34,703 nucleotides of DNA from Rhodothermia bacterium (GCA_030428385.1 JAUIDY010000065.1:1-34703); one strand, 5' to 3'; shown: positions 24,422-32,838, counted from the stretch's first letter. Program-made: numbers and translations. Notes: a model not told the origin generated them from the sequence alone.

Positions 24422-26424
24422 ACCACTACTTCTCGCAAATCATTGATGCCACGGCGAAACTCCTGCTCAAGCTTCGCAATCGGCATTTTTTGGTTCTTGA
24501 TATTGCCATCCTATTGATTACCCCTGCAATTGCCGTGATGCTTCGCACGGAGCGCATGGATGTGCTGGATGCCTTCGGGGTGGGGCTGATTGAGGTTACG
24601 CTGGTCTTTTTGCTGGTCAAGTTGCTGGTCTTCTACGCGGCGGGCCTCTATAACCGCTACTGGCAATATGCGAGCATCGATGAACTGGCCAAGATCACGT
24701 TGGCGGTGCTTACGGCCACATTGATTCAGGCCCTGTTACTCTTTATGGTGCTTCGGCCGTTTATCCCTGGGCTCGAAGACTTCCCCCGCTCGGTGCCTTT
24801 TTTGGATGGACTGGTGGTATTGCTGCTGGTTGGAGGTACCCGCTACAGTGTGCGGCTTGCCCGGCGCTTACGGCAACGCGTGAATGTGAATGGCAAGGGC
24901 CGTCGTGTGCTGATCATGGGTGCCGGGGAAGCAGGGGTTATGATTGTGGAGGAGATGCGCAGCAATCCCCAGTTGGGACTGCATCCCATTGGCTTCCTGG
25001 ATGACAATAAAGACAAACTGGGGGTGCGGATTCGGGGCCTCAAGGTGTTGGGTAACCGGGATGACATCCCCGACCTCGTGGAGGAAATGAATGCCAACCT
25101 GGTTATCATTGCCATCCCTACAGCAGCGGGGAACGTGGTGCGCGACATCGCCGAGGTGTGTAAAAAAATCGGCGTTAAGACGAAGACCATTCCGGGGATT
25201 TATGAATTGTTAGACGGGCGCGCCAGCATTGGCTCGCTGCGTGATGTGCAGGTGGAAGACCTGCTGCGCCGTCCTCCGGTACAGATTGACATGAACAAGG
25301 TGGAGGCCCTGCTTAATGGGGCACGGGTGTTGGTGACAGGCGGTGGAGGTTCTATTGGTTCCGAGTTGTGTCGCCAGATCCTGGGCCTCCAGCCAGCCGA
25401 GATATTGCTGCTCGGGCATGGAGAAAACTCGATTTTTAAAATTGAGGGTGAACTCCGGCGTCGCATCCGTGAAAATGTAGACCTTCAAGGCCATACGCAG
25501 GTGCGTTCCGTCATCGCCGATGTGCGTGACCACGAACGGTTGGAGCAGGTGTTTGATCGTTTTCGCCCGCAGGTGGTGTTTCATGCGGCGGCGCACAAAC
25601 ACGTCCCGCTTATGGAATCCAATGTGGAAGAAGCGGTGACCAACAACGTCATGGGGACGCGCAACGTATTGGCTTGTGCGACGGCGTATGAAGTGGAGCG
25701 GTTTATCCTGATTTCGACAGACAAGGCCGTGAATCCCACCAGCATCATGGGCGCCACCAAGCGCATTGCCGAATTGCTGGTGCGGGACACCGCCCTCCGG
25801 ACAGGGCGGCCTTTTGTGGCGGTTCGTTTCGGCAATGTGTTGGGCAGTCGGGGCAGTGTGTTGGAAATCTTCCGGGATCAAATCACGCGGGGCGGGCCAT
25901 TAACGGTCACCCATCCTGATATCAAGCGGTACTTCATGACCATTCCTGAAGCCGTACACTTGGTCCTTCAGGCAGCAGTGATGGGGAAAGGCGGCGAAGT
26001 CTTTTTGCTCGATATGGGAGAGCCGATGCGCATCGTGGATTTGGCCCGCGACCTGATTCGCCTGAGCGGAATGGAAGAAGGGCGTGACATTGACATTGAA
26101 TTTACGGGACTTCGTCCGGGTGAGAAATTATTTGAAGAACTGGCTGCTGACGGGGAGACGTTTGTAGGCACCTCGCATGAGAAAGTGATGGTCTGTGCAG
26201 AGTATGAAGGCGATGTGTTGCCAACCGACGAACTTCATTGGCGCATCACCCAAATGGTAGAAACGGCGAAAGAAGGTAAGGCCATTTCGCTGGTGCAGCA
26301 CATCGCCGACCTCGTCCCTGATTATCGGGAGAGCAAACGCTTGGTTCTGTTAGAGCAGTTGGAGTTGGCGCTGGTGGAAGCTGAAATCCGGGCACAAAAT
26401 GCGCCCGTGGAACCGCGCGTATAG
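24415..26424 (+). CDS. Membrane-bound nucleotide-sugar 4,6-dehydratase (WbpM/PglF/CapD family, long form)
   Basis: The protein is 669 residues. Four membrane helices occupy about residues 15-145. A first Rossmann domain (VLIMGAGEAGVMIVEEM, Gly169-Gly174) is followed by the catalytic SDR domain (RVLVTGGGGSIGSELCRQIL, about 301-320). The active site reads ISTDKAVNPTSIMGATKRIA, where Met445 replaces the usual SDR tyrosine and Lys449 is kept, as in other long-form enzymes such as WbpM and PglF. It forms UDP-4-keto-6-deoxy-HexNAc from UDP-GlcNAc, the substrate of the neighbouring aminotransferase. The ATG at 24415 is preferred to a TTG at 24403, which adds four residues. The region before it is a 205-base gap, so it may be transcribed separately. 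Confidence 0.93.
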   Translation: MLNHYFSQIIDATAKLLLKLRNRHFLVLDIAILLITPAIAVMLRTERMDVLDAFGVGLIEVTLVFLLVKLLVFYAAGLYNRYWQYASIDELAKITLAVLTATLIQALLLFMVLRPFIPGLEDFPRSVPFLDGLVVLLLVGGTRYSVRLARRLRQRVNVNGKGRRVLIMGAGEAGVMIVEEMRSNPQLGLHPIGFLDDNKDKLGVRIRGLKVLGNRDDIPDLVEEMNANLVIIAIPTAAGNVVRDIAEVCKKIGVKTKTIPGIYELLDGRASIGSLRDVQVEDLLRRPPVQIDMNKVEALLNGARVLVTGGGGSIGSELCRQILGLQPAEILLLGHGENSIFKIEGELRRRIRENVDLQGHTQVRSVIADVRDHERLEQVFDRFRPQVVFHAAAHKHVPLMESNVEEAVTNNVMGTRNVLACATAYEVERFILISTDKAVNPTSIMGATKRIAELLVRDTALRTGRPFVAVRFGNVLGSRGSVLEIFRDQITRGGPLTVTHPDIKRYFMTIPEAVHLVLQAAVMGKGGEVFLLDMGEPMRIVDLARDLIRLSGMEEGRDIDIEFTGLRPGEKLFEELAADGETFVGTSHEKVMVCAEYEGDVLPTDELHWRITQMVETAKEGKAISLVQHIADLVPDYRESKRLVLLEQLELALVEAEIRAQNAPVEPRV

Positions 26425-26464
26425 CGTTAGAAATTTTTTACCTCCGCGGAAAAGGGGTACCTTT

Positions 26465-26496
26465 AGCGGGGCTGTGTCTCAGGATGCAGCCCCGCT
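26465..26496 (+). repeat. Strong GC-rich stem-loop, possible terminator
   Basis: AGCGGGGCTG at 26465-26474 is the exact reverse complement of CAGCCCCGCT at 26487-26496, with a 12-base loop. It lies 40 bases after the dehydratase stop. No T run follows on either strand, so termination would be weak or factor-dependent. A 5' leader structure for the next gene is an alternative. Confidence 0.5.
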
Positions 26497-26606
26497 GTCA
26501 GTTAAAGGCCCTGAAAGATTCATGCGCATAATGGAACTGTGAAGGGGTTTGCCTATTCATGCAGGCCGTTGTGTCGTTTGTCTGAGTCAGCAACCACATT
26601 TTATTT

Positions 26607-28004
26607 ATGCATCAAGGTCAAGAAGCCCCGGCTGATATCCTGCACCCCGATCTTTTTGAGCAGGGACACCGCAAACTTGAGCAACGCACCGCAACCATTA
26701 GCGTGATTGGGTTAGGCTATGTGGGGTTGCCCCTGGCCATGGAGTATGTGCATGCCGGGTTTCAGGTGGTTGGCATTGATGTGAACGAGGCCCGGGTAGA
26801 CCGCCTGAATGCGGGCGACAATTTTATACAGGACGTGGATGACGACGCGGTAGCCGAAGCCGTGGCCCAGGGGAAGCTGCGGGCATCGGCCTCCTTCGAT
26901 CCGCTTGATGTGGCCGACATCGTTTTTATTTGTGTCCCCACGCCTGTCACACCCAACAAAGATCCCAACACCTCCTACATCGAGGCAGCGGCCTATGAGG
27001 TTGCGGCGCACCTGCATCCGGGGCAGGTCGTCATTCTGAAAAGTACCACCTATCCGGATACCACCGAGGGTTTGGTGCTTCCTATCCTGGAGAAAAGCGC
27101 CGCCACACAAGGGCTGGTCCTGGGCACTGATTATTTTCTTGCCTTCAGCCCAGAGCGTATCGATCCGGGCAACACTCGTTTTCATACGGGCAATACCCCC
27201 GTGGTGGTTGGGGGCGTGACGCCACGATGCACGAAAATAGCAGCCGCGATCATGCAGCAGGTAGTGGCACAGGTGCACACCGTGTCGAGCCCAAAAGTGG
27301 CCGAAATGGAGAAGCTGCTGGAAAATATTTTCCGCTCGGTAAACATCGCGCTGGTGAACGAACTGGCGCGGCTGTGCGACCGCATGGGTGACATTTCGAT
27401 GTGGGAGGTGGTGGAAGCCGCCGCCACCAAACCCTTTGGGTTTATGTCGTTTTATCCCGGCCCCGGCCTTGGCGGACATTGTATTCCCATCGATCCGTAT
27501 TACCTCTCGTGGTTGGCCCGGCGCTACGACTTCGAGACGAGCTTTATCACCCTCTCGGCGCATGTGAACGAAGAGATGCCGTTTTATGTGGTCGAGGCGG
27601 TGTTGCGAGGCATTGCGGCGCAGCCAGTAGCGCTTTCGGAAGCCAACGTGCTCTTGCTGGGGGCAGCGTTTAAGCGCGATGTGGATGATTCGCGGCATGC
27701 CCCGATTTTTAAGGTCGCGGAGTTGCTGTTTGAAAAAGGGGTCGGACGGCTGCAATACAACGACCCCTTTATTCCTGAACTGGCCCTCCCGGTAAAAGGA
27801 GGGCCGTTGGAGTTGGCATCGGTGCCACTAACCGAAGCTGTACTTCAGGACCAGCATGTGGTAGTCATCCTGACGGATCACACAGCGTATCCCTATGCCC
27901 ACATTGCCAAGCACGCACGGTTCATTGTTGATACGCGCCATGCTCTGCGCCACGTGCCGCACGACCAGGACAAGGTGTGGCTGCTAGGTGGTGGTCAGAG
28001 CTAG
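26607..28004 (+). CDS. wbpA: UDP-N-acetyl-hexosamine 6-dehydrogenase, WbpA-like
   Basis: This 465-residue enzyme has a 25-residue polar N-terminus and then ISVIGLGYVGLPLAMEYVHA (NAD site Gly35-Gly37-Gly40). IVFICVPTPVTPNKDPNTSY, FLAFSPERIDPGNTRFHTGN and PGLGGHCIPIDPYYLSWLAR follow, the last holding the catalytic Cys292. The 'SPERIDPGN' and 'GGHCIPIDPYYL' forms are typical of the WbpA/WecC/TviB group acting on UDP-GlcNAc or UDP-ManNAc. They differ from the AlgD-type enzyme 8 kb upstream. Oxidation of UDP-GlcNAc to UDP-GlcNAcA is the first step of the WbpABED route, whose other members lie on the opposite strand just downstream. Stop codons of this gene and the converging gene are 4 bases apart. 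Confidence 0.9.
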   Translation: MHQGQEAPADILHPDLFEQGHRKLEQRTATISVIGLGYVGLPLAMEYVHAGFQVVGIDVNEARVDRLNAGDNFIQDVDDDAVAEAVAQGKLRASASFDPLDVADIVFICVPTPVTPNKDPNTSYIEAAAYEVAAHLHPGQVVILKSTTYPDTTEGLVLPILEKSAATQGLVLGTDYFLAFSPERIDPGNTRFHTGNTPVVVGGVTPRCTKIAAAIMQQVVAQVHTVSSPKVAEMEKLLENIFRSVNIALVNELARLCDRMGDISMWEVVEAAATKPFGFMSFYPGPGLGGHCIPIDPYYLSWLARRYDFETSFITLSAHVNEEMPFYVVEAVLRGIAAQPVALSEANVLLLGAAFKRDVDDSRHAPIFKVAELLFEKGVGRLQYNDPFIPELALPVKGGPLELASVPLTEAVLQDQHVVVILTDHTAYPYAHIAKHARFIVDTRHALRHVPHDQDKVWLLGGGQS

Positions 28005-28007
28005 CAG
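27981..28007. repeat. Inverted repeat at a convergent gene junction
   Basis: CTGCTAG at 27981-27987 is the reverse complement of CTAGCAG at 28001-28007, with a 13-base loop. It spans the stop of the WbpA-like gene and the 4-base gap to the converging Wzi-like gene. It could act as a bidirectional terminator, but there is no T run on either strand. Confidence 0.3.
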
Positions 28008-28008
28008 C

Positions 28009-29670
28009 CTAATACCGTACGCTCTGAAACGGCAGTCCCCAACGCAGTCCTAGAAATGGTGCCACATAACGGTCGGTGCCCGTTTCGGCGTCGTCGATAG
28101 ACTCGGCGCGAAGCGCTACATGGACCCACAGCGCTGGAAGGAACTCGTATCCCACAAATCCTTCGGCCAACAGAATGGTTTGTTCGATGCCTTGCAGGAT
28201 TTCGATGCCCCGTTCACCTACGCGCTCGTTGGTAGTACGGCTGGGGTCCGAGCCAAAGTTTTGCGCTTCGGTGTTGCGTCCCCGGCGGGTATACGCCAGC
28301 GTACCTGCAATCTGTAGCCGCTCCAATGGCTGATACGAAAGATCAATGAGCCAGTCGATGGCATTGGGACCTGCCGGATGTCCGTACAGGTCTCCATAGT
28401 GCAGGTACGACGCCGTCGTGTTGTCGTGGGCATAGAAATATGGACGAAGGCGGGCGTATTCAAGCCGAAGCGACAGGTTGTCGAGCGGCAGGTCGGCAAC
28501 ATGTACCCCCGCCAGCCAGCCCCATTTGTTGGCCCACCATTTCTTCCCAATTTCGCTCACCCGTAACTCGTCCAGCAAAAGGTTGGTGTGCAGCCGAACG
28601 CCGGGCACCGCCACCCACGAGAGCCCCGCACCCAGCAACGCATTGTCGGGGCTGCCCCGGTCGGCTTCCACCGCGCGCAGGAAAATGATCGGGTTCATGT
28701 AGGTGAGATCGAAGCCGCTGTCCCGGAAGCCGGTCGAGTCATCGGAGGCGAACATGATGGCTTCAAAAAGCTCCACACGCAGCCGGGCCGGGAGGGCAAT
28801 CTCTAGGCGGTGAAAGACGCCGTAAAGCCGAGGCGCAAAGCGGCTGGCGATGTCGGCGTTGGGACGGGTGCGGCCCACATAGAGGTTGGTGTACTGAATG
28901 CGCCAGACCGTGGTGCGAAGTTGCAGTTGGTCGTACACGGTGGGATAGTTCGAGAGGACCAGGCTTCCTTTACCGTAGCCCCAGCGGTTGCGGTCGCGCC
29001 CAAAGCGGGCCTCGAAATATTTCGACTTCACGCCCACCATGCCCGTCGCAATGAAGTAGTCGTACACCTCGGTTTCATCATTAAACTTGGTACGACCGAG
29101 CCGGGGAGCGGTACGCGCTTCGAAGGTGGGCCACACGTCACGGCGCTGGTTTTCTTCGAGGCGTGTTTCAAAGAAGATGTAGCTGCCCACGTGCCCCGCT
29201 GCCCGGATGCCCCGGGTGTTTTGCCAGAAGGCCACCGAGGCGTCGCGCCCTTCGCGTTTGGTTTGCTGGGCCTGCCCGTAGGAAAGATAGGCGAGCGGGT
29301 CTACCTCAAAGCCATACTCTTCATGCTGGACGCTAATCAGATTGCGTCCGTTGGCATAGGCCACAGGAATCAACCGCTGCACAGTTTGTACGCCGGGGCC
29401 CGGTGCAGTGCCTCGGAAACGGGCCAGCAAGCGGCGGTCAATCCGGCTCAGGGCGTCGGCACTTAACGCGAGGGAGTCGAGGTAGCGCCGGGCTTCGTAG
29501 GCAGAAAGGGGCTGATGGGTGAGGAATGCGTCGGGGAGACGGCCCTGCACTTGTTGGCGTAGCAGGAATTCGTGGACGGCATCGTTGGGTTGCAAAAGGC
29601 CCTCTTGTTGTGCATACGACGGCATTACCGCGCACACACAAAGCAACAGCAAGAGACTAAGACGCACCAT
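28009..29670 (-). CDS. Wzi-like outer-membrane capsule assembly protein
   Basis: This 553-residue protein begins with a signal peptide (MVRLSLLLLLCVCAVMPSYA, cleavage near AYA/Q). A short helical region with PLSAYEARRYLDSLAL follows. A long stretch of alternating hydrophobic and polar residues then ends in the aromatic FLGLRWGLPFQSVRY, as expected for an outer-membrane beta barrel. The segment ARFGRDRNRWGYGKGSLVLS is a hallmark of the 'capsule assembly Wzi' family of Bacteroidota-type bacteria. Wzi proteins bind polymer at the cell surface or help assemble the capsule. It is the last gene of the minus-strand group, 79 bases after the oxidoreductase gene. This gene suggests that the product stays cell-associated. 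Confidence 0.85.
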   Translation of the reverse strand: MVRLSLLLLLCVCAVMPSYAQQEGLLQPNDAVHEFLLRQQVQGRLPDAFLTHQPLSAYEARRYLDSLALSADALSRIDRRLLARFRGTAPGPGVQTVQRLIPVAYANGRNLISVQHEEYGFEVDPLAYLSYGQAQQTKREGRDASVAFWQNTRGIRAAGHVGSYIFFETRLEENQRRDVWPTFEARTAPRLGRTKFNDETEVYDYFIATGMVGVKSKYFEARFGRDRNRWGYGKGSLVLSNYPTVYDQLQLRTTVWRIQYTNLYVGRTRPNADIASRFAPRLYGVFHRLEIALPARLRVELFEAIMFASDDSTGFRDSGFDLTYMNPIIFLRAVEADRGSPDNALLGAGLSWVAVPGVRLHTNLLLDELRVSEIGKKWWANKWGWLAGVHVADLPLDNLSLRLEYARLRPYFYAHDNTTASYLHYGDLYGHPAGPNAIDWLIDLSYQPLERLQIAGTLAYTRRGRNTEAQNFGSDPSRTTNERVGERGIEILQGIEQTILLAEGFVGYEFLPALWVHVALRAESIDDAETGTDRYVAPFLGLRWGLPFQSVRY

Positions 29671-29749
29671 TCCAGATCACCGTAAATGACAGCAGCAGCG
29701 AGCGGCTCCAAGATATGCGATGGGTAGCCTGAAACCTAGCCTTTACGGA

Positions 29750-30778
29750 TCACACATCGACGGCCGTGCCGTTATGCGCCAGCGAGCGCTGGGCCGCATC
29801 GAGAAGCTTTACCACCGCCAGCCCATTCCGCCCATCCGAGCGGGGCGTGGTGTCATTCTTGACACAGTCGACGAAGTGCTGGCATTCGAGCCGCAGGGGC
29901 TCTTGCATATTGATGCGGGGAATATGGATGTCGCCCGAACGCACGGTCATAGCCTCTGCATAGTCCGCGTACCGTAGTTCTCCGGGACGCGGGACTACGC
30001 CTTTGTCGTAGATGCGCACCTTTTCGCTCGCTTCCACGTCGTCGATGACCGCCATTTGTTTGCTCCCCACCACCGTCACCTTGCGCATCTTGTGCGGATC
30101 GAGCCAACTAGTGTGCAGATGCGCCAGGGCACCATTCTCGAAAAACACCGTGGCAAACGCCACGTCTTCAATGTCGCGCTGGAGGTAGGCATGGCCTTGC
30201 GCCGAAACCGCTACAGGCGGGGCATCAATAAACTGGAGCGCCACCGACAGGTCATGCGGGGCAAGGCTTTCTAGCGCGTTCTCACGCTGGCGGATGATGC
30301 CCAGGTTAACGCGCATGCTGTAGAGGTAATACACGTCGCCCAGCGTACCTTTCCGAATCAGGTCTTCCACATGCTGAAACGCCGGATGGTACAGCAGCAG
30401 GTGACCCACCATCAGCCGCCGGTCGTTGTCCTCCGCCAGCGCCACCAGGTGCTCTGCCTGCTCCACACTTTGCGCCATCGGTTTTTCTACGAAGACGTGT
30501 TTGCCCGCTTGGAGGGCTTGCTCTGCCATCACATAGTGCTGCGGTGTTTCGGTAGCAACGACGATGGCATCCAGCGAGGGATCTTCGAGGAGGTCGGCGA
30601 AACGCTTCGTGGTTTGGAGGGAGGGGTACTGGGCTGCTATCCGCGCTCGCGTCTCGGCATTTTGATCACACGCCCAGGTCACCTCGGCATTGGCGAGGGT
30701 GCTGAAATTACGGAGCAGGTTTTTGCCCCAATACCCGATTCCTACTTGTCCAATTCGAATGGCTTGTGACGTACTCAT
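29750..30778 (-). CDS. wbpB: Gfo/Idh/MocA oxidoreductase, WbpB-like
   Basis: This 342-residue NAD-dependent enzyme has IRIGQVGIGYWGKNLLRNF (Gly13-Gly15-Gly18 nucleotide site), ATETPQHYVMAEQALQAGKH and the family catalytic motif HVFVEKPMAQS with Lys99. The C-terminal half contains HDLSVALQFIDAPPVAVSAQ and LHTSWLDPHKMRKVTVVGS, both typical of the subgroup next to sugar aminotransferases. It should oxidise C3 of UDP-GlcNAcA to the 3-keto sugar, which the next enzyme aminates. I chose the ATG at 30778 because it overlaps the stop of the aminotransferase by 4 bases (ATGA). The frame extends upstream, but only over that neighbour. Confidence 0.88.
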   Translation of the reverse strand: MSTSQAIRIGQVGIGYWGKNLLRNFSTLANAEVTWACDQNAETRARIAAQYPSLQTTKRFADLLEDPSLDAIVVATETPQHYVMAEQALQAGKHVFVEKPMAQSVEQAEHLVALAEDNDRRLMVGHLLLYHPAFQHVEDLIRKGTLGDVYYLYSMRVNLGIIRQRENALESLAPHDLSVALQFIDAPPVAVSAQGHAYLQRDIEDVAFATVFFENGALAHLHTSWLDPHKMRKVTVVGSKQMAVIDDVEASEKVRIYDKGVVPRPGELRYADYAEAMTVRSGDIHIPRINMQEPLRLECQHFVDCVKNDTTPRSDGRNGLAVVKLLDAAQRSLAHNGTAVDV

Positions 30779-31917
30779 GTGGCAATCGAATTTCGTTCTT
30801 CCACAAAATCGATGAGCGCTTCGGCAATATACTGTTGCTGTTCCAGCGAAAGCTCGGTGTGCATGGGCAGCGAAAGCACTTCTGCACACGCCCGTTCTGT
30901 TTCGGTCATGTCTCCATGCCGGGCACCGGGCATGGTGGCGAAAACAGGCAACTGATGCAAAGGAACCGGATAGTAGATGGCATGCGGAATCTGTTGTGCC
31001 TTCAGATGTGCTTGAAGCGCTTCACGGCCTCCCGGAACGTCCGGGTTGATGCGGATCGTGTACTGGTGAAAGACGTGATGGCAGTCTGGATCTCGATAGG
31101 GTGTCGTGATGGCATCGTGCTCAGCAAAGAGGGCATCATACCGGTCGGCGGCTTTCCGCCGGGCAGCCGTAAACGCATCCAGGTGGCGCAGCTTCACGCG
31201 GAGGACAGCGGCTTGCAGGGCATCAAGACGACTGTTGATGCCCACCACTTCGTTGTAGTATTTCTTGCGAGAGCCGTGGTTGGCCACCATTTTCATACCC
31301 TCGTACAACGCTTCATCGTTGGTGAGCACCATGCCCCCGTCGCCATACGCGCCCAGGTTTTTAGACGGGAAAAACGACACCGTGCCGATGTCACCCAAAT
31401 AGCCTACTGTTTGGCCTTTATACGTGGCACCAATGGCCTGGGCCGTGTCCTCAATGACGCGCAACCCATGCCGGGCGGCGATGTCGAGGATGGGGTCCAT
31501 GTCGGCGGCCTGCCCAAATAAATGCACCGGAACAATGGCTTTGGTGCGAGGCGTGATGGCAGCCTCAATTTTTGAGGGATCCAGGTTAAAGGTGCGGGGG
31601 TCGATGTCGACAAAGACGGGCACAGCGCCAATGAGGGCGGCGGCTTCAGCGGTGGCAATGAAGGTGAAGGCCGACGTAATCACTTCATCGCCGGGTTGAA
31701 GGCCCGCTGCCATGAAAGCCAGTTGCAAGGCGTCGGTCCCGTTGCCCACGCCCAGGGCAAACAAACCCTTCAAGTGGGCCGCCATTTCCTGTTCAAACGC
31801 AGTGACGACTGGGCCTTTAATAAAATAGGCGCTGTCGAGGACTTCCTGGAGGGCCGTGTCTATCTCTGCTTTAAGGGCTCGGTATTGCCCCTGCAGGTCT
31901 ACCATGTGAAGCTTCAT
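30775..31917 (-). CDS. wbpE: DegT/DnrJ/EryC1/StrS aminotransferase, WbpE-like
   Basis: This 380-residue PLP enzyme starts MKLHMVDLQGQYRALKAEID, the standard N-terminus of WbpE-type 3-aminotransferases. GVGNGTDALQLAFMAAGLQP and TSAFTFIATAEAAALIGAVP follow, then VIEDTAQAIGATYKGQTVG (pyridine-binding Asp) and SFFPSKNLGAYGDGGM (PLP lysine Lys186, next to the Lys185 of Pseudomonas WbpE). It should convert UDP-3-keto-GlcNAcA to the 3-amino sugar together with the coupled WbpB-like enzyme. The frame is open 86 codons further upstream, but that sequence has no family similarity and overlaps the acyltransferase gene. Confidence 0.9.
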   Translation of the reverse strand: MKLHMVDLQGQYRALKAEIDTALQEVLDSAYFIKGPVVTAFEQEMAAHLKGLFALGVGNGTDALQLAFMAAGLQPGDEVITSAFTFIATAEAAALIGAVPVFVDIDPRTFNLDPSKIEAAITPRTKAIVPVHLFGQAADMDPILDIAARHGLRVIEDTAQAIGATYKGQTVGYLGDIGTVSFFPSKNLGAYGDGGMVLTNDEALYEGMKMVANHGSRKKYYNEVVGINSRLDALQAAVLRVKLRHLDAFTAARRKAADRYDALFAEHDAITTPYRDPDCHHVFHQYTIRINPDVPGGREALQAHLKAQQIPHAIYYPVPLHQLPVFATMPGARHGDMTETERACAEVLSLPMHTELSLEQQQYIAEALIDFVEERNSIAT

Positions 31918-31999
31918 AGGTAGGAAAGGATGTGTGTAGGTATCGGGTTCGTCAAGATACCCGGCAGGGCCGTTCCGTGATGAGGCAAAACGAAGAAAT

Positions 32000-32773
32000 T
32001 TAGGTCGATTCGTCCCAGCCCTGGTTTTCCAGCCATTGTTCAGGGGGGACCGCGCGAAATGGAGCCGCAGGCACACCCGCATAGATAGTTTTCTCCTCCG
32101 CATTGTGGGTGAGTACCGCGCCCGCTGCCACCACGCCGTCGGGTGCGATTTCTTTGCCAGGCAATACAACGGCACCTACGCCCAGTCGTCCACCGCGACG
32201 TACCGTGATGCCTTTAAAATGGTTGAACCGTTCTTCGCTGCGCCCGATGTAGTTGTCGTTGCTTGTGAGGACACCGGGGGCTACAAAGACGCGGTCTTCG
32301 AGCACAGAATAGGCCGTCAGGTATACATTCGTTTCCAGCTTACAATAGCGCCCGATGGTACACCGGTTCTCGACGGCCACCCCGCGCCCGATGATGGTGA
32401 AGTCACCCACCGTAACGGCCTCTCGGATAGTGGCGAGGTCGGCGACCAGCACTTTCTCGCCCAGGACACATCCGGCATACAACACCGCGCTTGCCCCAAT
32501 CAAACAGCGACCCCCAATCTGAGAGGGGGGCTGGACTTTGTCGGAAGTCACGGCGCTGTTGGGGGAGCGCATCGGCTGTTTGCCAATCGTAGTGTGGTCG
32601 TCGATGCGGACGTGGTCGCCGATGGTGGTTCCAGCATGGATAACCACGTGATGACCGATTTGACAGCCTTCTCCAATGGAAACATCGTCCTCAATGACAC
32701 AAAAGGCACCGATGGTGGTGTTGGCTCCCAAGCGGGCAGAGGGAGCAATATGAGATAAAGCGGACGTAGACAT
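32000..32773 (-). CDS. wbpD: Left-handed beta-helix acyltransferase, WbpD-like role
   Basis: This protein is 257 residues from the ATG at 32773, or 267 from the ATG at 32803. Nearly its whole length is hexapeptide repeats of the [LIV]-G-x4 type, such as IAPSARLGANTTIGAFCVIE, DDVSIGEGCQIGHHVVIHAG and VAVENRCTIGRYCKLETNVY. It ends with IYAGVPAAPFRAVPPEQWLE, the usual trimeric acetyltransferase tail. It is longer than Pseudomonas WbpD (about 190 residues), so the assignment rests on family plus gene context. It would N-acetylate the 3-amino group made by the WbpE-like enzyme, using acetyl-CoA. The 32803 start abuts the terminator of the gene before it, which is why I prefer 32773. Another acyl donor is possible. 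Confidence 0.8.
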   Translation of the reverse strand: MSTSALSHIAPSARLGANTTIGAFCVIEDDVSIGEGCQIGHHVVIHAGTTIGDHVRIDDHTTIGKQPMRSPNSAVTSDKVQPPSQIGGRCLIGASAVLYAGCVLGEKVLVADLATIREAVTVGDFTIIGRGVAVENRCTIGRYCKLETNVYLTAYSVLEDRVFVAPGVLTSNDNYIGRSEERFNHFKGITVRRGGRLGVGAVVLPGKEIAPDGVVAAGAVLTHNAEEKTIYAGVPAAPFRAVPPEQWLENQGWDEST

Positions 32774-32803
32774 AGCCACAGAGGAATGATCTGAAACCGA
32801 CAT

Positions 32804-32838
32804 AAAAAAGCCCGTGGTCAATACTGGCCACGGGCTTT
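32804..32838 (-). terminator. Strong intrinsic terminator of the TPR gene
   Basis: On the minus strand a stem of 14 pairs (one G-T wobble) with a GTAT loop ends in six T residues at 32809-32804. The plus-strand arms are 32807-32820 and 32825-32838. It lies 20 bases after the TPR stop. The T run touches an in-frame ATG of the downstream acyltransferase gene. Confidence 0.88.

Noticed and set aside
26577-26609. Bacteroidota-type promoter (TTTG, 21 bases, TATTTATG) before the WbpA-like gene
   Set aside because: The -7 element would contain the start codon and has a mismatch, so it cannot serve the proposed start.
26712-27755. Long open frame (about 347 codons) antisense to the WbpA-like gene
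   Set aside because: Its product is rich in His, Arg and Gln with no domain pattern, and it lies fully opposite a well-supported dehydrogenase. It is a by-product of GC-rich coding.
32774-32803. Start of the acyltransferase at the ATG at 32803
   Set aside because: It directly follows the T run of a strong terminator and has no ribosome site. The extra ten residues are not part of the repeat fold. Kept as an alternative only.
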